A DNA stretch of 64,000 nt, taken from the NCBI RefSeq assembly GCF_003574465.1, contig NZ_QOWC01000004.1, positions 32,655 to 96,654 on the forward strand, read 5' to 3'. The DNA is from Methylobacterium crusticola (GTDB lineage Bacteria > Pseudomonadota > Alphaproteobacteria > Rhizobiales > Beijerinckiaceae). The position numbers were made by a program, and so were the translations under genes. Below, one piece after another: positions 18,972 through 26,277 of the stretch. Each line of letters starts with the position of its first letter. Within the stretch, counting starts at the first letter, position 1. The notes under the pieces are model-generated. The model was not told the DNA's origin. It saw nothing but the letters and a program-made list of their open reading frames with translations, and did no database searches.

Positions 18972-20036
18972 ATGGACCTGCCCCTCGTCTTCGCCCTCGT
19001 CGCGGCCGGCGCCGTGGCGCTCTACGTGATCGCCGACGGGTTCGACCTCGGCATCGGCATCCTGTTCCTGCTCGCGCCCATGGACCGCGACCGGGACCTG
19101 ATGATGCAGAGCGTCGCGCCGTTCTGGGACGGCAACGAGACCTGGCTCGTGCTCGGCGCCGCCGTGCTCTGGGCCGCCTTCCCGATGGCCTACTACGTCC
19201 TGCTGCCGGCCTTCTACCTCCCCATCATGGCGATGCTGTTCGCCCTCATCCTGCGCGGCATCGCCTTCGAGTTCCGCTTCCAGGCCGGGCGCTTCCGGCG
19301 GGTCTGGGACTTCGCCTTCGCGGGCGGCTCCCTCGCCGCGGCCCTCTGCCAGGGCCTGATCCTCGGCGGGTTCATCCAGGGGGTGGCGATCGAGGACGGC
19401 CACTTCGCCGGGGGTCCGTTCTCGTTCGTCTCGATCCTGGGTCTCCTGTGCGCCGCCGGGATCGTCGGCGGCTACGCGCTCCTCGGCGCCGGCTGGCTGA
19501 TCTGGCGGACCGACGGCCCGACGCAGGTCTTCGGCCGCGAGGTCGCCCACGCCGCGCTGATCCTGGCGATGGCCATGATGGCGCTGGTGAGCGCCTGGAC
19601 GGCGCTGAGCGAGCCGCACGTGGCGGCGCGCTGGTTCGCGTGGCCGCGCCTCCTCTGGCTCGCGCCGCTGCCGCTCGCGGCCGCCGGCGCGGCGGTGCTG
19701 CTCTGGCGCAGCCTCTGGGGGCGGCACGAGCGCCGGCCCTTCCTGCTCGCCATCCTGCTGTTCGTGCTCGGCTTCGCGGGCCTCGTCGCCAGCCTCTGGC
19801 CGCACGTGGTGCCGTACCACGCCACCCTCTGGGAGGCGGCCTCGGACGCCGCCACGCTGCGCTTCATCCTCGGCGGCGTCGTGCTCGTCCTGCCGGTCGT
19901 CCTCGCCTACACGGCGCACGCCTACTGGGTGTTCCGGGGCAAGACGGTCCTGGAGGCGCACGGGCCCGAGACCGCGGCGTCGGCGCCCGCGGGCCGGCGC
20001 CCGACGGCGCTCGGCACCGGCCTGCACCTGTCCTGA
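18972..20036 (+). CDS. cydB: Cytochrome bd-type ubiquinol oxidase subunit II
   Basis: Subunit II (354 residues) of the same oxidase. Eight or so membrane helices are evident. The signatures VIADGFDLGIGIL, PFWDGNETWLVLGAAVLWAAFP (in two parts PFWDGNETW and GAAVLWAAFP) and the C-terminal TAHAYWVFRGK are those of the CydB/CioB family. The start codon follows the cydA stop by two bases, with GGAGAG as ribosome site within the end of cydA. No cydX-like small subunit is visible before the convergent ureohydrolase gene 79 bases downstream. Confidence 0.96.
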   Translation: MDLPLVFALVAAGAVALYVIADGFDLGIGILFLLAPMDRDRDLMMQSVAPFWDGNETWLVLGAAVLWAAFPMAYYVLLPAFYLPIMAMLFALILRGIAFEFRFQAGRFRRVWDFAFAGGSLAAALCQGLILGGFIQGVAIEDGHFAGGPFSFVSILGLLCAAGIVGGYALLGAGWLIWRTDGPTQVFGREVAHAALILAMAMMALVSAWTALSEPHVAARWFAWPRLLWLAPLPLAAAGAAVLLWRSLWGRHERRPFLLAILLFVLGFAGLVASLWPHVVPYHATLWEAASDAATLRFILGGVVLVLPVVLAYTAHAYWVFRGKTVLEAHGPETAASAPAGRRPTALGTGLHLS

Positions 20037-20115
20037 GACCTGCGCCGGCCCCGGGGGCCGAGGCGGCCGCCCCGCCGGCCGGCAAGCGCGGCGCGGCGCG
20101 GCTCCGGCGCCGCCC

Positions 20116-21036
20116 CTAGAGCACCCGCATCAGCGCGGCGACCGTGCAGGCGACCCGGGCCGCCGTCAGGGCCGACAGGCCGCCCGGGTCCTTCTCGGGC
20201 ACCAGCTCGACCAGGGAGCAGCCGCAGATGCGGGCCCGGTCGCTCACGCCGTGGATGAGCTCGATCACGTCCTGGTAGAACAGACCGCCGGGCGTCGGGG
20301 CGTTCACGGCCGGCATGATCGCGAGATCGAAGCCGTCGACGTCGATCGTCACGAACACGTCGCCGCCGGCCGGCACCAGGGCGAGGGCTCCCTCGATCCC
20401 CATGCGCCGGAAGTCGCGCATCGTCACGATCCGGCTGCCCCAGGCGCGGGCGTCGGCGATCTGGTCGGGGGTGCCGCTCCCAAGGCCGCGGATCCCGACC
20501 TGCACCATGCCGCTCACCCACGGCATCTCGGAGGCGCGGCGCATCGGGCTGCCGTACCCGAGGCCGTTGCCCTGGATCACGTCGCCCCAATCGACGTGCG
20601 CGTCGATCTGGAGGATCGTGATCGGGCCCTGGCTCTCGAAGGCCTGCAGGACCGGGATCGGCACCGAATCGTCGCCGCCGAGGACGAGGGGCGCGGCGCC
20701 GGCCGCCAGGATCGTCCGGACCGCGTCGCTGATGCGCGCGCGGTTGCCGGCGGGATCCGCCGGGTCGGTCGGGACGTCGCCGCAATCGACGATCCCGCTT
20801 CCCTCGCCCTCCGCGTCGAGGAGGGGTCCGTCCAGGTCGAAGTCGAAGTGCCTGAGCGTGAACGCCGCCGAGGCCGCCCGGAGCGCGGCCGGCGCGGCCG
20901 CGGCGTGGCTCTCGCGGCCGGCCTCGTAGGGCGAGCCGTTCGCCGCGCCGATGATGGCGACCTTCGCGGCGCGCAGATCATCGAGACGGGCGCTCGGAAG
21001 GCGCGCGAAGGTCTGCGGGGCGGGTTCGTCCGGCAT
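20116..21036 (-). CDS. Agmatinase/arginase-family ureohydrolase
   Basis: A 306-residue ureohydrolase. It keeps the metal motifs DAHVDWGD and IDVDGFDLAIMPAVNAP (the DxDxxD region), but the first metal motif GGDHS reads GGDDS, with Asp in place of the usual His ligand. Substrates in this superfamily are guanidino compounds (agmatine, guanidinobutyrate, guanidine and others), releasing urea. The sequence alone does not decide which, and the Asp substitution may alter metal preference. The gene is monocistronic, convergent with cydB and followed upstream by a gene-poor region. Confidence 0.85.
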   Translation of the reverse strand: MPDEPAPQTFARLPSARLDDLRAAKVAIIGAANGSPYEAGRESHAAAAPAALRAASAAFTLRHFDFDLDGPLLDAEGEGSGIVDCGDVPTDPADPAGNRARISDAVRTILAAGAAPLVLGGDDSVPIPVLQAFESQGPITILQIDAHVDWGDVIQGNGLGYGSPMRRASEMPWVSGMVQVGIRGLGSGTPDQIADARAWGSRIVTMRDFRRMGIEGALALVPAGGDVFVTIDVDGFDLAIMPAVNAPTPGGLFYQDVIELIHGVSDRARICGCSLVELVPEKDPGGLSALTAARVACTVAALMRVL

Positions 21037-21178
21037 CGACGGGTCCAGTCACGAGAGCGGAGGGGTCGTGACGCAACAGGACGGACGGCCCCGCCGTTCC
21101 GCCGCGGACCCGCGCCGGGCCCGATTTCCCGGCCCTGAGGACGCCGGGCGGGACCGGGGCCGCGCGAACCGGACGCCG

Positions 21179-21445
21179 CTACCCCCGGCGCCGCGTCGTC
21201 GCGGACGCGGAGGCGCCGCCGCGGTCGACGGCGTTGAAGACCTCCTGGCAGGCCGTGCTCAGGTTCTGGCGCTCCCGGCGCAGGCAGGCCTTGATGCGCG
21301 GCACGTCCGGGATGTCGCCGAAGCAGAGGCGGATCACGTCCGGCGTGCAGGCGGCGCGCTGCGCACTCGATTCCTGGGCGGAGACCGCCGTCGTCGTCAC
21401 GGCGGCGAGCACGGCCAGACCGGCCGCGCGGGCGTGCTTCCTCAT
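21179..21445 (-). CDS. Small exported cysteine-rich-repeat protein
   Basis: An 88-residue protein starting at an ATG with a strong AAGGAG site; longer frames upstream lack a signal. A signal peptide (about 1-25, ending VSAQ) precedes one unit with the pattern C-x-DVIRLCFGD-x-VPRIKACLRR-x-L-x-C, which resembles the cysteine-rich GLG1/FGFR-type repeat found in many small rhizobial secreted proteins. Two disulfides are likely in the periplasm. The function is not known. It is monocistronic. Confidence 0.75.
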   Translation of the reverse strand: MRKHARAAGLAVLAAVTTTAVSAQESSAQRAACTPDVIRLCFGDIPDVPRIKACLRRERQNLSTACQEVFNAVDRGGASASATTRRRG

Positions 21446-21899
21446 GCCGTCACTCCTTCGGGCAAGCATCGGCCGACAGGCGTCGGCACAGCTGCCGCCG
21501 CCGGGAGGGTGCGTATCGCTCGGTCCAGTCAGAGGATCCCGCGTCCGCGCATGCAAAGCCGCATGGCGCAGAACGGATCGTTCTCGCACTGCTGTCGCGC
21601 AGCAGCATCGGATCGTCTGCGGTGGCGCGGATGCTCGGTCCGTCCTGGCCGATTGCAGAAGGACTACTTTCGCTTCGCCACCGATGATGCCGTGAACACT
21701 AACATGCCCGGCGCCGGCAAGCTAGGCCATAAGCGCGCCTCCGGGCCTCGGGATCGAGAAATTGCAACCCGCGCGTGCGGCCGCGGCGCCGCGCGCGCCA
21801 GGCCCTGCGGGCGTCCTCGCGACCCGGATGAGGGGGGCCGCCGGTCGCGAGCCGCCGGGGCGGGAGGCGTGGCCGGCCGCGTCGCCCGGGGGACCGCAA
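21446..21899. other. Gene-free stretch upstream of the Cys-rich protein gene
   Basis: 454 bases without a believable gene. The part from about 21650 to 21780 is A/T-richer and contains no codon-usage signal; it may hold the promoter of the Cys-rich protein gene. A short hairpin CTGCTG-TCGCG-CAGCAG lies near 21591-21607. Nothing resembles a tRNA or known RNA. Confidence 0.3.
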
Positions 21900-22196
21900 T
21901 CACGCCTTCCGGCCGGTCAGCCTGCGGTAGCGCTCGAGCGGCTTCTTCACGCTCTCCCGGTCCTCGGCCGCCTTCCGGCCCTGCTCGGTGACCTGCTGAT
22001 CGTGGGCCTGCATGGCCTCGGCGACCGCGAGGGGCACGATCGCCAGGCCGGCCTCGGCGAGCGCCGCCCCGTACGCCGCGACGGCCGCCCGCGCGAAGCG
22101 CTCGGCCGCCGCGTCGTCGATGCCGAAGAGCGTGCCCGGCCCGGCATCCTCCGCCTGGATGGCCGCCGCGACGCGCCTGATGACGGGGGTGTCCAC
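21900..22196 (-). CDS. Small hypothetical protein, 98 residues
   Basis: A soluble, helix-rich protein starting at GTG. The sequence begins TPVIRRVAAAIQAEDAG, has an Ala-rich middle predicted as two helices, and a basic C-terminus (KKPLERYRRLTGRK). I do not recognise the family with confidence; it resembles short uncharacterised proteins that assess phage- or plasmid-derived gene products in Rhizobiales. It starts 21 bases after the end of the gene at 22218-22460 and is probably translated from the same mRNA. Confidence 0.6.
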   Translation of the reverse strand: MDTPVIRRVAAAIQAEDAGPGTLFGIDDAAAERFARAAVAAYGAALAEAGLAIVPLAVAEAMQAHDQQVTEQGRKAAEDRESVKKPLERYRRLTGRKA

Positions 22197-22217
22197 GCTC
22201 CGAACCTCGCTGCGCGG

Positions 22218-22460
22218 CTACTCGCCGGGTGTCCAGTCGATCTCGGGGCGCTGGGCCAGCATCCGGTCGAGATAGTTCGCGACGGCCTGGGCGCCGTCCG
22301 CATGCATCATGGCGACGGGGTGGGCCAGGTAGGCCCGCGCCAGGTCGCGGGGGATCCGGCCCGCCTGGAGGGCGTCCAGCACCTCGTCGATGAAGGCGTC
22401 AGTCGCGTCGTTGAAGTCGTTCGAGAGCTTGTTGCGGGTGTTCAGCGCCCTGATCGCCAT
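22218..22460 (-). CDS. Small hypothetical protein, 80 residues
   Basis: The ATG at 22460 is chosen because the sequence from there (AIRALNTRNKLSNDFNDA) reads as a normal soluble protein, whereas the upstream frame is Arg/Gly/Pro-rich shadow. It is acidic and helical, with TDAFIDEVLDALQAGRIP and VANYLDRMLAQRP. I do not recognise it. With the next gene it forms a probable two-gene transcript. Confidence 0.6.
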   Translation of the reverse strand: MAIRALNTRNKLSNDFNDATDAFIDEVLDALQAGRIPRDLARAYLAHPVAMMHADGAQAVANYLDRMLAQRPEIDWTPGE

Positions 22461-22834
22461 TCCGGTCCATCTCTGCTCCAACCACACTCCGCGCCTCGGT
22501 AGCACTTTGCGCGCCCCGGCGCCGCCCTTTCGTCCGCCCCGGCGGGGCGATCCCCGCGGCCGCCGGCCTGTGTGATGTACCTCACGGAAGCTCCCGCCGG
22601 CCGCGGGCATCCTGCTTCTCGTCCACGCAGGACCAACCACGCACGATCAGGTCCGTGCCCGCCCCCGCCATCGCTCGGGACGCCCCTCGGGGGAGCGCCG
22701 GAGCGGACGGGGCCGAGGTCGGGTCCGGGTTTCCGGCGCTCCGGCGTGCTGCGCCGGAGCGATCGGAGAAGGGGCGGCCGTCCCGCATCCCCCAGGCGGG
22801 GCGGCCGTGCTCTTCCCGCCCGCGTTCCCGATCC
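22461..22834. other. Gene-free stretch between opposed small genes
   Basis: 374 bases separating two divergent sets of small genes. Frames here are short, Arg/Pro/Gly-rich and inconsistent. It probably holds the promoter of the minus-strand pair and of the plus-strand membrane protein gene. I see no repeat or RNA. Confidence 0.3.
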
Positions 22835-23038
22835 GTGGCGTCCGACAGACCGGAGGCGCACATCTCTTCTCTCCTCACTCCCCTCACGCTCGGTGCGGCC
22901 AGTTCCCTGACGGCGGGATTGCTTCTGCTCTGGGGCTTCGGCCGGATCGACGACGACCAGCGCCTCGCCGGCGGCTGCGCCGTCGCGGTGGCCCTCGGCG
23001 TGCTGGTCATCGGCCAATGGGGAATGCTCAGGATCTGA
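22835..23038 (+). CDS. Possible small membrane protein, 67 residues
   Basis: Two hydrophobic segments (PLTLGAASSLTAGLLLLWGFG and AVAVALGVLVIGQWGM, each one membrane span long) are joined by an acidic loop RIDDDQRLAGG. The hydrophobic pattern and the composition make a real gene plausible, but the start is uncertain: the GTG at 22835 has no clear ribosome site, and the open frame continues upstream in Arg/Pro-rich sequence. No family is recognised. Confidence 0.4.
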   Translation: MASDRPEAHISSLLTPLTLGAASSLTAGLLLLWGFGRIDDDQRLAGGCAVAVALGVLVIGQWGMLRI

Positions 23039-23142
23039 GCCGGGCGTCCCGCCGACGCGGCGAGCCATGCACGGCGCTCGGTCCGGAACTGCGGCGATCG
23101 AGGAAACAACTCCGCCTCCTCGATCATTGCCTTACGAAATCC

Positions 23143-23391
23143 ATGTCTGAGAGATCGACCATGATCCCGCTGGTGATGTCCGCCCTGATCGGCGGCCCCT
23201 TGACGACGGCGCTCCTCTGGGGCGCCGGCCATTCCGTCGCCTTCGCGGCGGCGCCCCTCGGCGGCAGCGTCTGCGCATTCCTGGCCGCGTGCTGCCTCGG
23301 GCTCGTGAACCAGGGCGCGGCGAGAGCCGTTCCGGTGCAGCGGCGCGCCTCGGCCCATTTCGGGCCGACGTGGCACGCCCGCGTCTTCTGA
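23143..23391 (+). CDS. Possible small membrane protein, 82 residues
   Basis: A short protein with two hydrophobic segments (MIPLVMSALIGGPLTTALL and AFAAAPLGGSVCAFLAACCL) and a basic tail. Start candidates are the ATG at 23143 and the ATG at 23161; GAGAG at 23149-23153 is suitably placed for the second. It follows another two-span small protein on the same strand by about 100 bases. I do not recognise it; both may belong to the set of tiny envelope proteins common in this group. Confidence 0.5.
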   Translation: MSERSTMIPLVMSALIGGPLTTALLWGAGHSVAFAAAPLGGSVCAFLAACCLGLVNQGAARAVPVQRRASAHFGPTWHARVF

Positions 23392-23616
23392 GACGGAGGC
23401 TGCGCCCGTCCCCGCGCGGCGGGCTCGGCGCGTCGCCGATCCGGGCCGCTACGGCGCGGACCGGATCGGGCATTCGCGCCCTGCCGACACTGCCGGCCCG
23501 CGCAACGGGCAAGTGATGCGTCCGTGCAACGAAGTCGCAGCTCGTGCAGCGCGGACCGGTTTTGCGCTTTGCACCAAGTGCGGTGCAGCGTAGAGTGTGT
23601 CTGCCGGCCCGCGACG
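23392..23616. other. Gene-free stretch upstream of the sRNA
   Basis: 225 bases without coding potential. The segment 23520-23600 contains repeated GTGCA-type motifs (CGTGCAACG, CGTGCAGCG, GGTGCAGCG) and TTTGCGCTTTGCACC and should include the promoter of the small RNA that follows. I cannot assign -35 and -10 elements with confidence. Confidence 0.3.
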
Positions 23617-23694
23617 CTGTCGCGGTCATGCATGCCCTCTTTGGGCGTTTCCTCCCTAGACTTCGAGGCCGCTCGCGAGAGCGGCCTTTCTTTT
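23617..23694 (+). ncRNA. mmgR: MmgR/alpha-r8-like trans-acting small RNA
   Basis: About 78 nt, the 5' end being estimated. It consists of a short stem-loop GCCC-TCTTT-GGGC (23634-23646), an unpaired TTTCCTCCCT (23648-23657), and a strong intrinsic terminator (stem AGGCCGCTC/GAGCGGCCT with loop GCGA, then TTCTTTT). As I recall the published family, the MmgR (alpha-r8) sRNAs of Rhizobiales are about 77 nt and are defined by exactly this unpaired UUUCCUCCCU core between a small hairpin and a terminator; MmgR limits polyhydroxybutyrate accumulation in Sinorhizobium under nitrogen control and binds Hfq. The CCUCCC core can pair with ribosome-binding sites, so the likely mode is translational repression. 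No gene overlaps it. Confidence 0.7.
23666..23694 (+). terminator. Intrinsic terminator of the sRNA
   Basis: A perfect 9-bp stem (AGGCCGCTC / GAGCGGCCT) closes a GCGA loop and is followed by TTCTTTT. It is the best-formed intrinsic terminator in the window and defines the 3' end of the small RNA. Confidence 0.85.
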
Positions 23695-23979
23695 CAGAGG
23701 AGCATCGCCCGGCGAGGCGCGCGAGCGCCGCGGGGCCAGCGGGAGCAGAGGTGCCGGTGGCGCGATGGCCCCTCCCGACGCGCGAGGACACCCGGTACGC
23801 CACCCTCCGGCGCAGGCCTGCTCAGACGGCCGCGGCCCTGTGCGACCGTGGCCGGACGCGGCTCCGCGCGCGCCCGAGGTGTGCCTCCGGGGTGAGCCCC
23901 GCGCAGCGTGCCCGGCGGGAACCTTGCCCGCGTCGCCCGGTTCGCATTGTGCAGTGCAAAATACGCGATGGAGTTGGCG
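23695..23979. other. Gene-free stretch upstream of the repeat-bearing gene
   Basis: 285 bases with only shadow frames. It contains the EcfG-like promoter described at 23918-23942; otherwise I see nothing. Confidence 0.3.
23918..23942 (+). promoter_or_regulatory. Possible EcfG (general stress) promoter
   Basis: GGAAC, 16 bases, GGTT. The general stress response promoter of Methylobacterium and relatives is GGAAC-N16/17-CGTT, so the -35 is perfect and the -10 differs in one base. It lies about 40 bases upstream of the ATG at 23980. Confidence 0.35.
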
Positions 23980-24327
23980 ATGCTGGGACCGGCTGACATC
24001 GAGGATATGCTGCTCGATCACGCGGAGGCGCTCGTGGCCTCGGGGCGGCCCTTGCCCGCCGGCGGGCTGAGCTGGCCGATCAACATCCAGGCCCCGGCCG
24101 GCCAAGCTCCTGCTGGCCAAGCAGTCACCGGCCAAGCTTCCACCGGCCAAGCCTCCACCGGCCAAGTGCCGGGCGGCCTGGTCGCGCAGCCCGCCGCCGT
24201 GATCGGCCCGCGCGCCGACCTGGACCCGACGGGAGACCAGGCGGCGTCCGCGGCCCCGGCGAGTGCGGGCCCCCTGGGCGCCGGGGCGGGAGCCCTCCTG
24301 ACCGGACCCGTCTGTCCCGCCCGCTGA
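23980..24327 (+). CDS. Hypothetical protein containing a five-residue tandem repeat
   Basis: A 115-residue protein. The ATG at 23980 is preferred because GGAG lies six bases upstream; the in-frame ATG at 23968 has none. The N-terminus LGPADIEDMLLDHAEALVASG is a helical, ordinary soluble sequence. It is followed by a disordered Ala/Gly/Pro-rich tail in which a 15-base DNA repeat encodes the pentamer pattern (P/T)-A/T-GQA five times (about 38-62). I do not recognise the family. The tail may be a by-product of insertion of the DNA repeat into the gene rather than a selected protein feature. Confidence 0.55.
   Translation: MLGPADIEDMLLDHAEALVASGRPLPAGGLSWPINIQAPAGQAPAGQAVTGQASTGQASTGQVPGGLVAQPAAVIGPRADLDPTGDQAASAAPASAGPLGAGAGALLTGPVCPAR
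24092..24166 (+). repeat. Five-copy 15-bp tandem repeat, GGCCAAG core (in coding sequence)
   Basis: Five units of exactly 15 bases, each ending in GGCCAAG (cores at 24100, 24115, 24130, 24145 and 24160); typical unit CTTCCACCGGCCAAG. The first two units diverge in their left half, the last three are nearly identical. A second five-unit array with the same period and the same core lies at 29973-30047 behind an unrelated gene. Confidence 0.85.
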
Positions 24328-25031
24328 CCCTGCGCGGCCGCGCGGACCGCGTCGTCACCCGCCCCCCGGCGCTCGCCCGGCCGTTCGGCGAGCGCACGGC
24401 AGCGCGCGCGACCCGCGGAGGATCGGTTACAACCTTCGGTAGAAGCGTCGGCGCGCCAGGATCTCCATGACGGTACGGCTCCGCTCACGCGATGGGCCGC
24501 GGGAGAAGATTATTCCGGTTGCATTCGTGATCGCAAACTATATCTTAGGTTGTGCGCCGGCGTCGCTGATTTCGCGACCTCCATGACACTCCGGCGCAAC
24601 TGCGGGCTGGATCTCGGCACCCCTGAGACCTCTGCCGACGTCCGGCCCGCGTGTTTTGTCCTGCGACGCGGCGCTCACGCGGGCGAGGCCCGACGGGACG
24701 GGCTCGGGTCTGCCCGGCACGCAGCGCACGCCCTCGCGTCCCGGCCGGTCCCGGTCTCCTGCGAACCACGGCGCTGCGTTCTGGCCGAGGCGTGCCCGGG
24801 CCTTCGGGGGAAGCCGGGTCCCGGCGGAAGGCCACCCGGGCGACGTCCCGCAGCCGGCTGGGCCCAGGCATCTCGTGGCGCCGCGCGGCCCGCGCTGGAC
24901 GAACGGCCACGTCGTCGCGAGACCACGCGAGGACGCAACCGGCACCCCGCGAGACACCGGCCGGTCGTCCGCGTGCGCGATCCGTGTTCGGTCCGGATGA
25001 GGAGGAAGTATCGACTGCGCCGGGCGAGAGG
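24328..25031. other. 704-base gene-free stretch
   Basis: No frame here has convincing codon bias, start site or family similarity; all open frames are Arg/Pro-rich. The section 24500-24560 (GAAGATTATTCCGG ... CAAACTATATCTTAGG) is A/T-richer than its surroundings and could be a promoter, but there is no gene next to it. Possible relics of lost genes cannot be recognised. Confidence 0.4.
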
Positions 25032-25187
25032 CTAGCCGATGCTGTAGGCCCGCTCGATCACGACGTTGTAGGTCTCGGCGAGGCGCAGGGCGACCTCCCG
25101 CTCGAGGCCGTAGATCAGGGGGCGATCCCCCCGGAACAGCGTGTAGCGGCCGTCGGGCTTCACCGTGATGCGAACGGGATCCTGCAT
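25032..25187 (-). CDS. Small hypothetical protein, 51 residues
   Basis: It starts at an ATG with GAGGGAG eight bases upstream. The sequence (QDPVRITVKPDGRYTLFRGD ... LAETYNVVIERAYSIG) reads as a compact beta-beta-alpha fold with normal composition. I do not recognise the family. It is divergent from another short gene at 25413 across 225 bases. Confidence 0.6.
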   Translation of the reverse strand: MQDPVRITVKPDGRYTLFRGDRPLIYGLEREVALRLAETYNVVIERAYSIG

Positions 25188-25412
25188 GGACGTCTCCCTC
25201 GTCGGCTCGTGCTTTCTGCGGCCAACTTCCCGAATCGGCAGGCTAGGCCGATTCGCGCGGAGACACAAAGCATCCCGCGGGGCCGGGCGGGACCCCGGTC
25301 GGAGGAGGACGCGCGGCCCGGGACCACGCTCCGGCGCGGGGAAGGCCGGTCCGGACTCGCGAACGGTGGCGTGCTCCGGTAAGCTGGCCGATCCCAACGA
25401 AGCAGGAGCTTC
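25188..25412. other. Divergent promoter region of two small genes
   Basis: 225 bases between the starts of two small genes. Both have a good ribosome site at their edge. An A/T-richer patch is near 25205-25270. No operator is recognised. Confidence 0.3.
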
Positions 25413-25604
25413 ATGCAACTCGTCGTGACCGCCCACACCGCCGACGGCCGGCTGTCGTACCAGCGCACCACGCCGGAATCCGCCCTGGAGAAGGCCGTCG
25501 CGCTGACGGCGGACGGCCATGCGGACGTCGTGATCACCGACATCACCGGCCGCGACTACGGGCCAGCCGAGTTCGCCAGCCTGTTCGTCAATCCGGGCAC
25601 CTGA
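25413..25604 (+). CDS. Small hypothetical protein, 63 residues
   Basis: It starts at an ATG with GCAGGAGC upstream. The sequence begins QLVVTAHTADGRLSYQRTTPESAL and continues with an amphipathic helix (EKAVALTADGHADVVITDI), giving a beta-hairpin-helix-strand pattern. The composition is normal for a soluble protein. The family is not recognised. A strong palindrome directly follows its stop codon. Confidence 0.65.
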   Translation: MQLVVTAHTADGRLSYQRTTPESALEKAVALTADGHADVVITDITGRDYGPAEFASLFVNPGT

Positions 25605-25606
25605 GA

Positions 25607-25649
25607 TAGGGTCTGCCAGGCGCTCGAGCCAAGCGCCTGGCGGACCCTA
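25607..25649. repeat. Long palindromic hairpin element
   Basis: An 18-bp stem with one G-T mismatch (TAGGGTCTGCCAGGCGCT / AGCGCCTGGCGGACCCTA) around a 7-base loop, three bases after the stop of the small gene. Neither side has a T-run, so it is not a standard intrinsic terminator. It has the form of a dispersed intergenic palindrome (REP-like), but no second copy is present in this window. Confidence 0.6.
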
Positions 25650-25732
25650 ACCTCTCGTCCCTCCGCGAGGCCGGCCCGGTTCCGGCTTCCCCGGGAGCGG
25701 CGCCGCGCGGACGACCCGACCTGAGAGCGACG

Positions 25733-26200
25733 ATGCCCCACCCGATCGCCATCTACGTCGATGCGGATGCCTGCCCGGTGAAGGACGAGGTCTACCGCGT
25801 CGCCGGGCGCTACGGGCTCCACGTCTTCATGGTCGCCAACGCCTTCATCAACGTGCCGCGGGAGCCCTGGATCGAGCGGATCGTGGTCTCGGACGGGTTC
25901 GACGCGGCCGACGACTGGATCGCCGAGCGGGCGGGGCCGGGCGCCGTCGTGGTCACGGCCGACGTGCCGCTCGCGAGCCGCTGCGTCAAGGCCGGCGCGA
26001 CGGTCCTGTCGCCGACCGGAAAGGGCTTCACGGACGCCTCCATCGGCATGGCCGTCGCGACCCGCGACCTGATGCAGAGCCTGCGCGAGGCGGGGGCGGT
26101 CACGGGTGGCCCGAAGCCGTTCTCGCCCCGGGACCGCTCGGCGTTCCTGGGCGCTCTCGACCGCGCGGTGGTCCGGCTGCGGCGCCTCCCGGGGGCGTGA
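25733..26200 (+). CDS. YaiI/YqxD family protein (DUF188, UPF0178)
   Basis: A 155-residue protein with the family signature at the N-terminus ([18 protein letters not shown]), then [18 protein letters not shown] and [26 protein letters not shown]188 proteins have a PIN-like fold with conserved acidic residues and are thought to be nucleases or nucleic-acid binding proteins, but the role is not established. It is monocistronic, without close neighbours on its strand. Confidence 0.93.
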   Translation: MPHPIAIYVDADACPVKDEVYRVAGRYGLHVFMVANAFINVPREPWIERIVVSDGFDAADDWIAERAGPGAVVVTADVPLASRCVKAGATVLSPTGKGFTDASIGMAVATRDLMQSLREAGAVTGGPKPFSPRDRSAFLGALDRAVVRLRRLPGA

Positions 26201-26277
26201 CGAGGCCGCTCGCGCCGGGGCAGGGACCTCGACGGCGCGGCCGAGCCCGGGGCCGCGAGCGCCGGCGGGACGCCGTC

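Noticed and set aside
20116..21036. Ureohydrolase as part of a guanidino-hopanoid system
   Set aside because: It is 23 kb from the amidinotransferase gene with unrelated neighbours; the guanidino connection is only thematic.
24092..24166. The 15-bp arrays as a CRISPR
   Set aside because: There are no spacers; units abut each other, are much too short, and no cas gene is near.
24328..25031. Several open frames of 80-240 codons
   Set aside because: They overlap in several frames, are Arg/Pro-rich, and none has a ribosome site with family similarity.
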